A stretch of 21,065 nucleotides of DNA, taken from contig DFEO01000102.1 in assembly GCA_002368715.1 (NCBI GenBank), forward strand, positions 1-21,065, in the 5' to 3' direction. Shown in pieces: positions 6,870 to 14,613 of the stretch. Each line of letters opens with the position of its first letter. Positions within the stretch are counted from its first letter, which is position 1. The DNA is from Ruminococcus sp. UBA3800. GTDB lineage: Bacteria > Bacillota > Clostridia > Oscillospirales > Ruminococcaceae. Below the pieces are notes generated by a model. It had not been told where the DNA came from. It ran no database searches and saw nothing but the letters and a program-made list of their open reading frames with translations. A program made the position numbers and the translations under genes.

Positions 6870-9557
6870 CTAGACATATCTTACCAGGTCTGTCATAAAC
6901 GCTCTCAGCTCCTCGTCCGAGAGCTCATCTATATTTGTCTTTCTTATCTTGTCAACTATTATGCTGTCGGTTATGCGCTCAAAGCTGACCTGGAGGTCTT
7001 CCCTTGCCGCATCCGCAGCCTTCTTTTCACGGTCGGCACGCTCAAGCTCCTCAAGCAGTTCGTTCGCCCTGGATATTATGCTTTTAGGAAGCCCTGCCAG
7101 CTTTGCTACCTCTATACCGTAGCTCTGGTCGGCACCGCCTCTGACTATCTTGCGCAAGAATCTGATGCTGGAGCCCTGCTTTCTTACAGACACGCTGAAA
7201 TTGACAACGCCCTTCATCTCTTTTTCAAGAGATATCAGCTCGTGATAATGTGTCGCAAACAGAGTCTTGCAGCCGAGCTTTTTGCTGTTAAGTATATACT
7301 CCGCCACAGACCTTGCGATGGAGATACCGTCAAAGGTAGAAGTTCCTCTTCCCACCTCGTCAAGGATGACAAGGCTGTTTTTGGTGGCGTGCTTTACAAT
7401 GTCAGCCACCTCGCTCATCTCCACCATAAAGGTGGATTGGCCGGCGGTCAGGTCATCGGAGGCGCCTATCCTTGTGAAGATCTGATCGACCACCGAGAGC
7501 CTTGCGTATTCAGCAGGAACGAAGGAGCCTATCTGAGCCATAAGGCAGATAAGGGCTATCTGTCGCATATAGGTGGATTTACCCGACATATTGGGGCCGG
7601 TGACTATCGCCATGCGGTTCTCGGTAAGGTCTAAGTAGGTGTCATTGGGGACGAAGACCTCGTCACGCTGCATAAGCTCGACAACAGGGTGTCTTCCCTT
7701 TTTTATCTCGATAACGCCGTCCGCCGTGATCTGGGGACGGGTGTAGTTGTTGTTAAGGGCTGCCTGCGCAAAGGAGCACAGCACATCCACCTGTGCCACA
7801 GCGTTTGCGGTCTGTGACACCTGTTTTATCCTTGAAGCCGCAAAAGCGATTATCTCGGAGTATATCTCCTGCTCCAGGGAAATTATCTTGTCGCTGGCAC
7901 CGAGGATAGTGTTCTCGGCATCCTTTAATTCCTGGGTTATGAAACGCTCGCAGTTTGCAAGGGTCTGTTTTCTTATATAGGTCTCGGGCACAAGATCGTA
8001 ATAGCTCTTTGTGACCTCGAGATAATAGCCGAACACACGGTTATAGCCGACCTTCAGGTTTTTTATGCCTGTGGCCTCACGCTCACGCTCGGCTATGGAG
8101 TCGATTATCGCTCTTCCGCCGCTTCTTATCTCTCTCAGCTCGTCCAGCTGGGCATTGAAGCCCTCACGGATAACTCCGCCGTCCTTCACATTGACAGGCG
8201 GCTCCTCGACTATCGCATTGCCCACAAGGTTCGAGATATCTTCAAGAGTGGATATCTTCTCGTCACAGGAGCGGATAAGCTTTGAAGAAAAGCCCGAGAG
8301 CATATCTTTTAAAAGCGGGAGCTTCTCGGCAGTGACAGCAAGGCTGCGAAGGTCCCTTGGGGAGGCAGTTTTATACATCACCCTTGTCATAAGTCTTTCA
8401 AGGTCATAGACACCGCCCAGTATCTCCTTTATCTCGGAAAGCTCCACAGGAGAATCAGCGAACTGTTCAACAGCATCGTGTCTCTCCATTATCCTTACCG
8501 GGTTTACAAGGGGCTGCTCGATATAGGAGCGCAGCATACGTCTTCCCATAGAGGTCCTGGTGTTGTCAAGCACCCACAAAAGCGAACCCTTTCTGTCCTT
8601 GTTTCTGAGAGTTTCCACAAGCTCGAGATTTCGTCTGGCTGAATAGCCCACCGTCATCATAGGGTCGCCCATATGAAGCTTAACATCAGAAAAGCGCCCC
8701 ACGAGCTGCTTCTGGGTCTCATGGATATAACAGAACAATCCGCACAGAGCCGACTGCTCGGGAGAATTCTGCGTAAGCTGTGAGTTTATCTCATCAAAAG
8801 TCTCCTTTGTCATCTGAGCCGATACCTCCTCGGTATGGCGGCCCATTTTAAAGGAGTCCTCCTCCAGTATATGGCGGCGGCAGCTGTGTCGAAGCTCCAG
8901 AAAATCCATAAGGGACTTGTTTTCGTTCGCACCGCTGTTCAAAAGGATCTCCGAGGGAGAGAAGCGGGATATCTCATTTATCACACGGTCTGTCTGCTCC
9001 TTGCCTTCAAATGCAAAAAGGTGGACTTCTCCCGTCGATATGTCGGCAAAGCAAAGGCCGCAGTTGTCTGTGACCTCGGCATAGCAGATGCAGCACAGGA
9101 AGTTGTTCGTATCATCCTCAAGCAGCGAGCTTTCGATAAGAGTGCCGGGAGTAATGACACGGATGACCTCTCGTGGGACCATACCCTTACAGGTAGACGG
9201 GTCGGCTGTCTGCTCACAGATAGCCACGCTCTTGCCGGCTTCGACCAGCTTTTTTATATAGGTCTGAGCCGAATGGTAAGGCACACCGCACATAGGGGCA
9301 CGGTTCGGAAGACCGCAATCACGCCCTGTGAGAGTGAGCCCCAGTATCTCGGAGGCTTCGAGAGCATCTCCGAAAAACATCTCGTAGAAGTCGCCCAGCC
9401 TGTAAAAAACGATATCCTCCGGATAGCGCTCCTTGACATCAAAATAATGGAGCATCATCGGAGATACTTTTCCAAGCGCCTTTACCTGCTGAGGAGAGAG
9501 CCCCTTATAGGCAGGCTCTGTCTGCTTTATCTTATCTTTGTTATCTGTGACACTCAT
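6870..9557 (-). CDS. mutS: DNA mismatch repair protein MutS
   Basis: MutS finds mispaired or looped bases and acts as an ATP-driven clamp. At 895 residues it is a full-length MutS1. The mismatch-probing Phe-Tyr-Glu is present as GDFYEMF (F57, E59). Walker A is GPNMSGKST at 654-662, Walker B is LVILDE ending near 734, then the signature STFMVEMSE and the ATHYHEL switch near 768. A degraded clamp-binding motif, LQVSF near residue 856, sits in the C-terminal tail where Firmicutes often have QLSFF. The start codon at 9557 is preceded by AGAGGTG. Order miaB-ylbF family-mutS-mutL resembles the B. subtilis ymcB-ymcA-cotE-mutS-mutL locus without cotE. Confidence 0.97.
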   Translation of the reverse strand: MSVTDNKDKIKQTEPAYKGLSPQQVKALGKVSPMMLHYFDVKERYPEDIVFYRLGDFYEMFFGDALEASEILGLTLTGRDCGLPNRAPMCGVPYHSAQTYIKKLVEAGKSVAICEQTADPSTCKGMVPREVIRVITPGTLIESSLLEDDTNNFLCCICYAEVTDNCGLCFADISTGEVHLFAFEGKEQTDRVINEISRFSPSEILLNSGANENKSLMDFLELRHSCRRHILEEDSFKMGRHTEEVSAQMTKETFDEINSQLTQNSPEQSALCGLFCYIHETQKQLVGRFSDVKLHMGDPMMTVGYSARRNLELVETLRNKDRKGSLLWVLDNTRTSMGRRMLRSYIEQPLVNPVRIMERHDAVEQFADSPVELSEIKEILGGVYDLERLMTRVMYKTASPRDLRSLAVTAEKLPLLKDMLSGFSSKLIRSCDEKISTLEDISNLVGNAIVEEPPVNVKDGGVIREGFNAQLDELREIRSGGRAIIDSIAEREREATGIKNLKVGYNRVFGYYLEVTKSYYDLVPETYIRKQTLANCERFITQELKDAENTILGASDKIISLEQEIYSEIIAFAASRIKQVSQTANAVAQVDVLCSFAQAALNNNYTRPQITADGVIEIKKGRHPVVELMQRDEVFVPNDTYLDLTENRMAIVTGPNMSGKSTYMRQIALICLMAQIGSFVPAEYARLSVVDQIFTRIGASDDLTAGQSTFMVEMSEVADIVKHATKNSLVILDEVGRGTSTFDGISIARSVAEYILNSKKLGCKTLFATHYHELISLEKEMKGVVNFSVSVRKQGSSIRFLRKIVRGGADQSYGIEVAKLAGLPKSIISRANELLEELERADREKKAADAAREDLQVSFERITDSIIVDKIRKTNIDELSDEELRAFMTDLVRYV

Positions 9558-9592
9558 GCTGTCACCTCTTTCTATCTGCTCTTTTATTCTAA

Positions 9593-9604
9593 AACAGCGC
9601 TGTT
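9593..9604. repeat. 12-bp perfect palindrome in the gap before mutS
   Basis: AACAGCGCTGTT reads the same on both strands with no spacer. It lies in the 68-base gap between the stop of the YlbF-family gene and the mutS start. On the minus strand it is followed by TTAG rather than a T-run, so it is a poor terminator. A protein-binding site or chance are both possible. Confidence 0.35.
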
Positions 9605-9625
9605 ATTATCCCTGACCGATATCTG

Positions 9626-10036
9626 TCACGAGCAGCCCGAGCAGCCTGCACAGCTGCCGTTGCAGCTCTGGGGCGGTGTTTCGGGGCAGGTCTGCGGATC
9701 CTCGCCCTCGGAAGCCTGGGAGATGATGTAGTTGACGCTTGTGATAAGCTTTCCAAGCTCAGCCTTTGCTTCGTTGAACTCAACCATCTTGGGCATCTCC
9801 ATTATGTCCTTATACATCTGCTGTATCTCAGCATTGAGCTCCTTGATAGACTCGGTGTCCTTGCTTTCCTTTCTAAGCTCCTCTCCGAGCTGCGAGCGCT
9901 TGAGATTGAACTTTCCTATCTCGTTCTGGAGCTCGGTATCTGTGTCGTTAAGGGTGCAGGCATCCATATACCTTTTGTATCTCTCGTCCAGCTGTATTGC
10001 TTTTCCAAGCTCTCTTGCCATTTCGATTACGTCCAT
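9626..10036 (-). CDS. YlbF/YmcA family protein with a cysteine-rich tail
   Basis: A 136-residue, almost wholly helical protein of the YlbF/YmcA family. In B. subtilis, YlbF, YmcA and YaaT form a complex that carries Fe-S clusters and steers RNase Y and developmental choices. Residues 1-105 or so show the family's helical hairpin (ARELGKAIQLDERYKRYMDA, FNLKRSQLGEELRKE, MPKMVEFNEAKAELGKLI). The tail holds five cysteines (about 117, 125, 129, 132, 135) in CNGSCAGCSGCS. The position between miaB and mutS corresponds to B. subtilis ymcA, but the Cys tail recalls YlbF, so no symbol is given. ATG 10036 has AGAGGA at 7 bases; ATG 10042 is too close to it. Confidence 0.82.
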   Translation of the reverse strand: MDVIEMARELGKAIQLDERYKRYMDACTLNDTDTELQNEIGKFNLKRSQLGEELRKESKDTESIKELNAEIQQMYKDIMEMPKMVEFNEAKAELGKLITSVNYIISQASEGEDPQTCPETPPQSCNGSCAGCSGCS

Positions 10037-10098
10037 TTTCATTCCTCTTTCTGTTATACTTGATACAGCACATAAGCGTGCCGATAATTACTATATTA

Positions 10099-11481
10099 TT
10101 ATATCTCGCCTTCAAGCGCCCAGTTCATAGCCCTGACTATCCTGACCGTAACGAACTGACCCACAAGCTTTTCAGATCCCCTGAACTCGACTATGATATC
10201 CTCGTCGCTCTTTCCGGTAAGCCAGCCCTCGCCCTTGCGGCCCTCGCCAGAAACAAGGACTCTGAGGCTTCTTCCCACAAAGCGTCCCAGCCACTCGGAG
10301 GTGACCTCACGCTGTTCAAGGATAAGCTCTCTCAGCCAAAGACCCTTCTGCTTGTCAGACACTGTATCTTCAAGCTTTGCGGCAGGTGTACCGCTTCGGC
10401 GTGAATAGACAAACGAGTAGATATTGTCATATTTCACACGTTTTATCAGTTGCTTTGTACGGCAGAACTGCTCATAGCTTTCGCCCGGGAAGCCAACGAT
10501 AAGATCTGTGGTGAACGAGAAACCGGGATCCTTGCTCCTTGCATAGTCGATTATCTCCATATATTTTTCCACTGTGTATCGGCGGTTCATTGCCTTTAAT
10601 ATCTCATCGCTGCCAGCCTGAACAGGCAGGTGAAGATGCTTGCAGACCTTGTCACATTCGAGTATCGTATCTATTAGGTCACGCCCTGCGTCCTTCGGGT
10701 GGCTTGACATAAAACGCACCCTGAAATCTCCCTCTATGGCGTTTATCTCTCTGAGAAGTGCTGTAAAACCATAGCTGTATGAGTTTACATTCTGTCCGAG
10801 CAGCATTATTTCCTTATAGCCGTCCGAAACAAGCTTTCTTACTTCAGCAATGACATTTTCCGGCTTTCGGCTGCGCTCTCTTCCACGCACATAAGGCACT
10901 ATACAGTAGGTGCAGAAGTTATTGCAGCCATACATTATCGGCACAAAGGCTTTTACCTTGTCATCACGGAGCTGAGTCAGCTCCTCGTTTATATCGCTGT
11001 ATTTGTCAGTCTGGTTGAAAACTCTTTCGTGCTGTCCCATGACCTTCCACAGCATATCGTACAAGTCATTATAAGCGAACGTTCCGAACACAAGATCAAC
11101 ATAGCGGTAGCTTTCCCTGACCTTGCGGGCTATATGCTCCTGCTGAGCCATACATCCGCAGATGCCTATGATGAGCCATGGGTGTTCTTCTTTGAGCTTT
11201 TTGAGCTGACCGATATTGCCAAACACCCGGTCTTCGGCGTTTTCCCTGACAGCACAGGTATTGTAGATTATAAGCCGGGCTTCTTCGGGCTTATCCGTAA
11301 AGCCAAAGCCTATCTTATCGAGCTGGGCTTTAAGCTTTTCACCGTCGCTGACATTCTGCTGACAGCCGAAGGAGCGCACGAGAGCCAGCGGCTTATGCCC
11401 CTCGAAGCGTTCATATTCAATTGCTTTGGCTAGGAGCTGCTCCTGCGCCGAGAGTTTGTTTTCAGTTACAGAGTCTGACAT
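10099..11481 (-). CDS. miaB: tRNA-2-methylthio-N6-dimethylallyladenosine synthase MiaB
   Basis: MiaB is a radical-SAM methylthiotransferase that converts i6A37 to ms2i6A37 in tRNA. The N-terminal UPF0004 cluster ligands are C40 (SFGCQQN), C76 (YNTCAVRENA) and C110 (GICGCMAQQ). The radical-SAM triad is C186, C190 and C193 in YGCNNFCTYCIVPYVRGRE. The C-terminal TRAM domain ends with VGQFVTVRIVRAMNWALEGE. Four in-frame ATGs lie close together (11511, 11493, 11487, 11481). The consensus promoter at 11549-11521 implies a transcript start near 11514, which rules out starts upstream. ATG 11481 has GGGG at 6 bases and ATG 11493 has AAAGG at 7 bases; I chose 11481, giving 460 residues, but 11493 is nearly as good. 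Confidence 0.95.
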   Translation of the reverse strand: MSDSVTENKLSAQEQLLAKAIEYERFEGHKPLALVRSFGCQQNVSDGEKLKAQLDKIGFGFTDKPEEARLIIYNTCAVRENAEDRVFGNIGQLKKLKEEHPWLIIGICGCMAQQEHIARKVRESYRYVDLVFGTFAYNDLYDMLWKVMGQHERVFNQTDKYSDINEELTQLRDDKVKAFVPIMYGCNNFCTYCIVPYVRGRERSRKPENVIAEVRKLVSDGYKEIMLLGQNVNSYSYGFTALLREINAIEGDFRVRFMSSHPKDAGRDLIDTILECDKVCKHLHLPVQAGSDEILKAMNRRYTVEKYMEIIDYARSKDPGFSFTTDLIVGFPGESYEQFCRTKQLIKRVKYDNIYSFVYSRRSGTPAAKLEDTVSDKQKGLWLRELILEQREVTSEWLGRFVGRSLRVLVSGEGRKGEGWLTGKSDEDIIVEFRGSEKLVGQFVTVRIVRAMNWALEGEI

Positions 11482-11520
11482 ACACATCCCCATTTCCAAG
11501 CCTTTCGACATACACAATTT

Positions 11521-11549
11521 ATTATAAATCCTTTTCAGTGTTTTGTCAA
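11521..11549 (-). promoter_or_regulatory. Perfect sigma-A promoter for the miaB-to-divIVA gene run
   Basis: TTGACA at 11549-11544, a 17-base spacer, then TATAAT at 11526-11521, all on the minus strand. Both hexamers match consensus exactly. Transcription would begin near 11514, just upstream of miaB. It sits between the terminator of the previous gene and miaB, so it starts a separate transcription unit. Confidence 0.88.
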
Positions 11550-11581
11550 CAGCGAAAGAAACAAAATTGCGCAAATAAAGC

Positions 11582-11609
11582 AAAAAGCCGCAGGTTGTTA
11601 GTCTGCGGC
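11582..11609 (-). terminator. Intrinsic terminator after the Cys-rich protein gene
   Basis: Minus-strand stem GCCGCAG (11609-11603) and CTGCGGC (11593-11587) pair perfectly around a 9-base loop, followed by five Ts (11586-11582). It begins 7 bases past the stop codon of the 249-residue Cys-rich protein and separates it from the miaB promoter. Confidence 0.88.
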
Positions 11610-11616
11610 AAAAAAC

Positions 11617-12366
11617 TTATACCTGATTCACATCGATGTTCTGATTGCTGTTGCAGCCGGAATTCTCGATACCCTGCGGGAAGAATTCATTTGTGGGGAA
11701 GCTTATCTTTGAGAACATCTCGCAGGGAGTATCATCATTTGTCTTGCATTCCTTGCCGGGGATGCAGTAGTCATAGCTTGGCATAAGCATAGAAACAGGT
11801 CTGCTGAGCTGGATTATCGAGAATATACCGATGGTTATGCTTACCTGTGCGTTCTGACCGCCGACAGCGGGTGTGAAATTCACACTCAGGCACATAGGCT
11901 GCGCAATGTTGACCGTTGCCGTAGGCAGAGTCGATGTGCAGCACGCCGCACAGCCCGAGACCTGCGCCTCTGCCGGCTGAGCCGGGTCGAAGCCCGATGA
12001 AAAGCGTTTTGTGCCTGCATCACTGCCGTAGAGGATCACGGTTTTTGTGAAGGTCGTTTCTCCGTAGACCACTGTGGGAGCTGTGCTGTCGGCGTTGTAA
12101 GCGTCTATCTCCGCCTGGAAGGTATAGGTACAGTCAACAGTGAAAAAGCCACGGTTAAAAGCCACTGGCGTCACTGTAAAATCCGCCTGGGTCACCTCGA
12201 TGCACTTGGTCTTTACATAGCTTGCAGAATCAATAGTCTGCTGGGCATCGGCATCAAAGGTGAGTTCGAGATCCTCCAGGCAATCCTGAGATGAGCACGA
12301 ATCGAACACACGCATAGCTTCAAGGCAGACTGCCTCTTTGAAATTATTATTCTGGTTGTTTGGCAT
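11617..12366 (-). CDS. Cysteine-rich protein of unknown function
   Basis: A 249-residue protein with no signal peptide or membrane helix. It has 13 cysteines, in KEAVCLEAMRVFDSCSSQDC near the N-terminus, SGCAACC in the middle, and DYCIPGKECK plus a late SGC near the end. The middle is beta-rich, with alternating Thr/Val strands. The N-terminal KEAVC...R-hydrophobic-D-S-C...DCLEDL block looks like a family I have a vague memory of from other Clostridia, but I cannot name a function. ATG 12366 has AGGAGG at 6 bases; the open frame upstream to 12405 has none. It is a single-gene unit with a probable promoter at 12445-12416 and a strong terminator. Metal binding or a disulfide-linked structural (for example coat) role are untested options. 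Confidence 0.7.
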   Translation of the reverse strand: MPNNQNNNFKEAVCLEAMRVFDSCSSQDCLEDLELTFDADAQQTIDSASYVKTKCIEVTQADFTVTPVAFNRGFFTVDCTYTFQAEIDAYNADSTAPTVVYGETTFTKTVILYGSDAGTKRFSSGFDPAQPAEAQVSGCAACCTSTLPTATVNIAQPMCLSVNFTPAVGGQNAQVSITIGIFSIIQLSRPVSMLMPSYDYCIPGKECKTNDDTPCEMFSKISFPTNEFFPQGIENSGCNSNQNIDVNQV

Positions 12367-12415
12367 ATCGTTCCTCCTGACATAAGTATTTCGGAAGCTT
12401 TTCACACTTCACTAT

Positions 12416-12445
12416 ATCATATTCAGGACAGTTCGTTTTTGTGAA
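12416..12445 (-). promoter_or_regulatory. Candidate promoter for the Cys-rich protein gene
   Basis: TTCACA at 12445-12440, an 18-base spacer and TATGAT at 12421-12416, each one base off sigma-A consensus. The -35 touches the T-run of the his operon terminator, a compact arrangement. The leader to ATG 12366 would be about 43 bases. A sporulation sigma motif was looked for and not convincingly found. Confidence 0.45.
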
Positions 12446-12476
12446 AAAAAGCTGCACCTTCAAAAGAAAGTGCAGC
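12444..12476 (-). terminator. Intrinsic terminator at the end of the his operon
   Basis: On the minus strand an 11-bp stem with one G-U pair (12476-12466 with 12461-12451) closes a TTTT loop and is followed by seven Ts (12450-12444). It starts 6 bases past the stop of the 131-residue membrane protein, so that gene belongs to the his transcript. Confidence 0.92.
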
Positions 12477-12482
12477 CTGATC

Positions 12483-12878
12483 TTATTGTTTTCGGCGGAT
12501 ATCCGACATTATACACAGCCCTCCTATAAAGCTGATAAACAAGCCAAGGTAGAACACCGTGCTGTTATAGGTCAGTGTCGGGTCGCCTTTTAGATAATAA
12601 ACAGTAACGGTATCACCCGGCTTTGCCGCTTCATCAAAGCTTGTGCGTATGGTAATGTCATACTTCTTGCCGTCAGCGGTGTATTCATAGTGGTTTATAT
12701 AAACTTTTTTTGCCACTGTCAGCTCTTTGAAGTCAGCTGTTGTCCGCACTCCGAAAAAACGAAGGTAAAGACAGAAAAGCACCGCCAGAAGACCTACTGT
12801 CAAAAGAACAATGCCGAGTATCCTGAAAAATCCTGCCTTGCCCTTTCTTTCATATCCGCTTTCAAAGTTTAGTTTCAT
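12483..12878 (-). CDS. DUF3592-like two-helix membrane protein, last gene of the his operon
   Basis: A 131-residue protein with two membrane helices, at about residues 17-41 (FFRILGIVLLTVGLLAVLF) and 103-125. Between them is a small beta domain with HYEYTADGKKYDI and KPGDTVTVYYLKGDPT. This helix-beta-helix layout with a Y-x-x-x-G-x-x-Y strand and a later PGD-V-x-V-Y-Y strand fits the DUF3592 family, whose function is unknown. The gene begins 7 bases after hisE with only AGG as a ribosome site, suggesting coupling, and ends just before the operon terminator. Whether it has a role in histidine metabolism or is a passenger cannot be told. The similar layout of the 15810-16280 protein in the same operon is notable. 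Confidence 0.72.
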   Translation of the reverse strand: MKLNFESGYERKGKAGFFRILGIVLLTVGLLAVLFCLYLRFFGVRTTADFKELTVAKKVYINHYEYTADGKKYDITIRTSFDEAAKPGDTVTVYYLKGDPTLTYNSTVFYLGLFISFIGGLCIMSDIRRKQ

Positions 12879-12885
12879 AAGCCTG

Positions 12886-13224
12886 TCATGTGTTTTTGTC
12901 GGTGGTGTGGAACTGCTTGAGGTTTCCTATTTTTTCGTTGCGCTCATCAAGCACCTTTTCAACGTCGCTCCAGTCAAGTCCCTGATTGACAGCCAGCACC
13001 ATAACATGGTACAGAAGGTCATTTATCTCATTTTTAAGCTCGTCATTGTCGCCGTTTTTTGCCGCAATGATAGTCTCGGCAGCTTCCTCGCCGACCTTTT
13101 TGCAGATCTTGTCAACGCCCTGCTGATAAAGATAGCAGGTATAGCTCTTCTCGGGAGCCTCACCCTTGTCATACATTTCTTTTCTCAGCTTCAGTACTTC
13201 AAATATCTCCTGATATACGTTCAT
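12886..13224 (-). CDS. hisE: Phosphoribosyl-ATP pyrophosphatase
   Basis: HisE removes pyrophosphate from PR-ATP, the second step of histidine synthesis. At 112 residues it is a normal stand-alone HisE of the all-alpha NTP pyrophosphatase (MazG-like) fold. The metal-binding pattern is present as [18 protein letters not shown] followed by [13 protein letters not shown], giving the ExxE...ExxD acidic set. The ATG at 13224 has AGGAGG at 8 bases and overlaps the hisI stop by four bases (ATGA). In many bacteria hisI and hisE are fused; here they are separate but coupled. Confidence 0.95.
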   Translation of the reverse strand: MNVYQEIFEVLKLRKEMYDKGEAPEKSYTCYLYQQGVDKICKKVGEEAAETIIAAKNGDNDELKNEINDLLYHVMVLAVNQGLDWSDVEKVLDERNEKIGNLKQFHTTDKNT

Positions 13225-13577
13225 TGGTTTTCCTCCTCATTATACATCTCATTGAAAAAACAGCTGTATGCTCCTGTATGGCAGGCAACTCCCGTCTGTC
13301 TTACATTTACAAGCAGTGTATCATCATCGCAGTCGGAATAGATGCTAACGACCTTTTGCAGATGACCGCTTGTGGCACCCTTGTTCCAGTACTCCTGTCT
13401 TGACCTGCTCCAGAACCAGGTATAGCCGGTCTCAAGCGTCTTTTTAAGGCTTTCCTTATTCATATAGGCAAGCATAAGCACGGTCTTTGTATCAACCTCA
13501 TAGCATATCGCAGGGATAAGCTCGCCCTTTACAAAGTATTTATCGAGATCATTTATATCAACTTTTATCCTGCTCAT
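13221..13577 (-). CDS. hisI: Phosphoribosyl-AMP cyclohydrolase
   Basis: HisI opens the adenine ring of PR-AMP, the third pathway step, using Zn and Mg. The 118-residue protein carries [19 protein letters not shown] (about residues 54-72), the DCDDDTLL Mg-binding aspartates and the Zn site [18 protein letters not shown] 13577 has GAGGG at 7 bases. It lies 20 bases inside the end of the preceding small membrane-protein gene; the open frame extends further up but without a ribosome site and beyond the family's usual N-terminus. It overlaps hisE by four bases. Confidence 0.95.
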   Translation of the reverse strand: MSRIKVDINDLDKYFVKGELIPAICYEVDTKTVLMLAYMNKESLKKTLETGYTWFWSRSRQEYWNKGATSGHLQKVVSIYSDCDDDTLLVNVRQTGVACHTGAYSCFFNEMYNEEENQ

Positions 13578-13851
13578 TTTTACCCTCTTCACTATCATCG
13601 TCATCGTTTGTGCTTTGTTTGTTTTTAGCGGAATCATATACCGAGCCAAAACAAAGACCTATTCCCATTCCGATAAGCATCCCAAACAGCATATTATCAT
13701 ACAAAAGCCCGAAGGTCATACCAATGGAAACACCCAAGCACATACCTAACGCAATACCGCTGCCGCTTTCGTGGCTTTTCTGCTCGTTGTCAGGATCCTT
13801 TTCACTGTTTTCCTGCGTCCGTACAGTAAGATCTTTGAACTCATCATCCAT
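13558..13851 (-). CDS. Small glycine-zipper membrane protein inside the his operon
   Basis: A 97-residue protein with a charged N-terminus (about 30 residues), two glycine-zipper membrane segments and an acidic tail. The segments read [21 protein letters not shown] and, after a short turn, a [17 protein letters not shown] stretch; they resemble each other and each ends in YD. Spaced glycines of this kind pack helices tightly and are common in oligomeric membrane proteins. The ATG at 13851 has GAGG at 8 bases that overlaps the hisF stop codon, and the gene's end overlaps hisI by 20 bases, so it is translated as part of the operon. I do not recognise a function. It is real by ribosome site, packing and composition, but its role is open. 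Confidence 0.75.
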   Translation of the reverse strand: MDDEFKDLTVRTQENSEKDPDNEQKSHESGSGIALGMCLGVSIGMTFGLLYDNMLFGMLIGMGIGLCFGSVYDSAKNKQSTNDDDDSEEGKNEQDKS

Positions 13852-13856
13852 AGATA

Positions 13857-14612
13857 TCACCTCACGATAATACCCTTGCTTCGGCAGTCATCCTTTACCT
13901 GCTGAACTGTAAGCTCCTTAAAATGGAAAAGTGATGCTGCAAGGGCTGCCGAGCAATCGGTCTTTTCAAAAGCTTCAGCAAAGTCACCGAGCTTTCCTGC
14001 GCCGCCGGAAGCGATAACAGGGATGTTGACCGCATCCACCACAGCCTTTAGCATCGGCAGGTCAAAGCCGCCCCTAACACCGTCAGTGTCAATTGAGTTC
14101 AGACATATCTCCCCGGCTCCCAGAGCTTCACACTTCTTTACCCAATCTATAAGGTCGACACCCATATCTATCCTGCCGCCGTTGATGTAAACTGTCCACT
14201 TATTTGGACTGATAGCCTTAGCATCCACGCCCACGCAGATACACTGAGAACCGAAGATATCGGCTCCTTCCTTTATAAGCTGAGGGTTCTGCACCGCCTG
14301 GGAATTTACGCTGACCTTGTCGGCTCCTGCACGCAGGGTGTTCCTTATATCGTCAACTGTCTTTATCCCGCCGCCGACAGTCAGCGGCACGAACACCTTT
14401 TTAGCCGTCTCACGGACAACATCGAGGATGACTCCCCTGCCCTCGTGAGATGCTGTTATGTCATAAAAAACTATCTCATCTGCGCCCTGGAGGTTATACT
14501 CATACGCACACTCGACAGGGTCACCGACTTCTTTTATCCCCTCGAAATTGACACCCTTTACGACCTTGCCGTCACGCACATCAAGACAAGGGATTATTCT
14601 CTTTGCAAGCAT
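13857..14612 (-). CDS. hisF: Imidazole glycerol phosphate synthase cyclase subunit
   Basis: HisF is the TIM-barrel half of IGP synthase. It uses ammonia from HisH to turn PRFAR into imidazole glycerol phosphate and AICAR. The two catalytic aspartates are in place: D11 in [11 protein letters not shown] and D130 in CICVGVDAK. Phosphate-binding loops are seen as TVGGGI near 79 and ASGGAGK. At 251 residues the length is normal. The start at 14612 has GGAGGGATGAT directly upstream and lies one base after the hisH stop, leaving no room for hisA, which often sits here. The stop overlaps the ribosome site of the next small gene. Confidence 0.97.
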   Translation of the reverse strand: MLAKRIIPCLDVRDGKVVKGVNFEGIKEVGDPVECAYEYNLQGADEIVFYDITASHEGRGVILDVVRETAKKVFVPLTVGGGIKTVDDIRNTLRAGADKVSVNSQAVQNPQLIKEGADIFGSQCICVGVDAKAISPNKWTVYINGGRIDMGVDLIDWVKKCEALGAGEICLNSIDTDGVRGGFDLPMLKAVVDAVNIPVIASGGAGKLGDFAEAFEKTDCSAALAASLFHFKELTVQQVKDDCRSKGIIVR

Positions 14613-14613
14613 A

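Noticed and set aside
6825..7634. 269-codon plus-strand open frame
   Set aside because: Antisense to the conserved C-terminal ATPase of MutS.
8835..9731. 298-codon plus-strand open frame
   Set aside because: Antisense to the N-terminal part of mutS and the end of the YlbF-family gene; no support for coding.
9589..9783. 64-codon minus-strand frame rich in Ala and Arg
   Set aside because: It lies in an alternate frame over the Cys-rich tail of the YlbF-family gene; Arg/Ala richness is a frame-shift artefact.
11482..11583. N-terminal extension of MiaB to 11583
   Set aside because: The extension reads through the consensus promoter and the predicted transcript start, so it cannot be in the mRNA.
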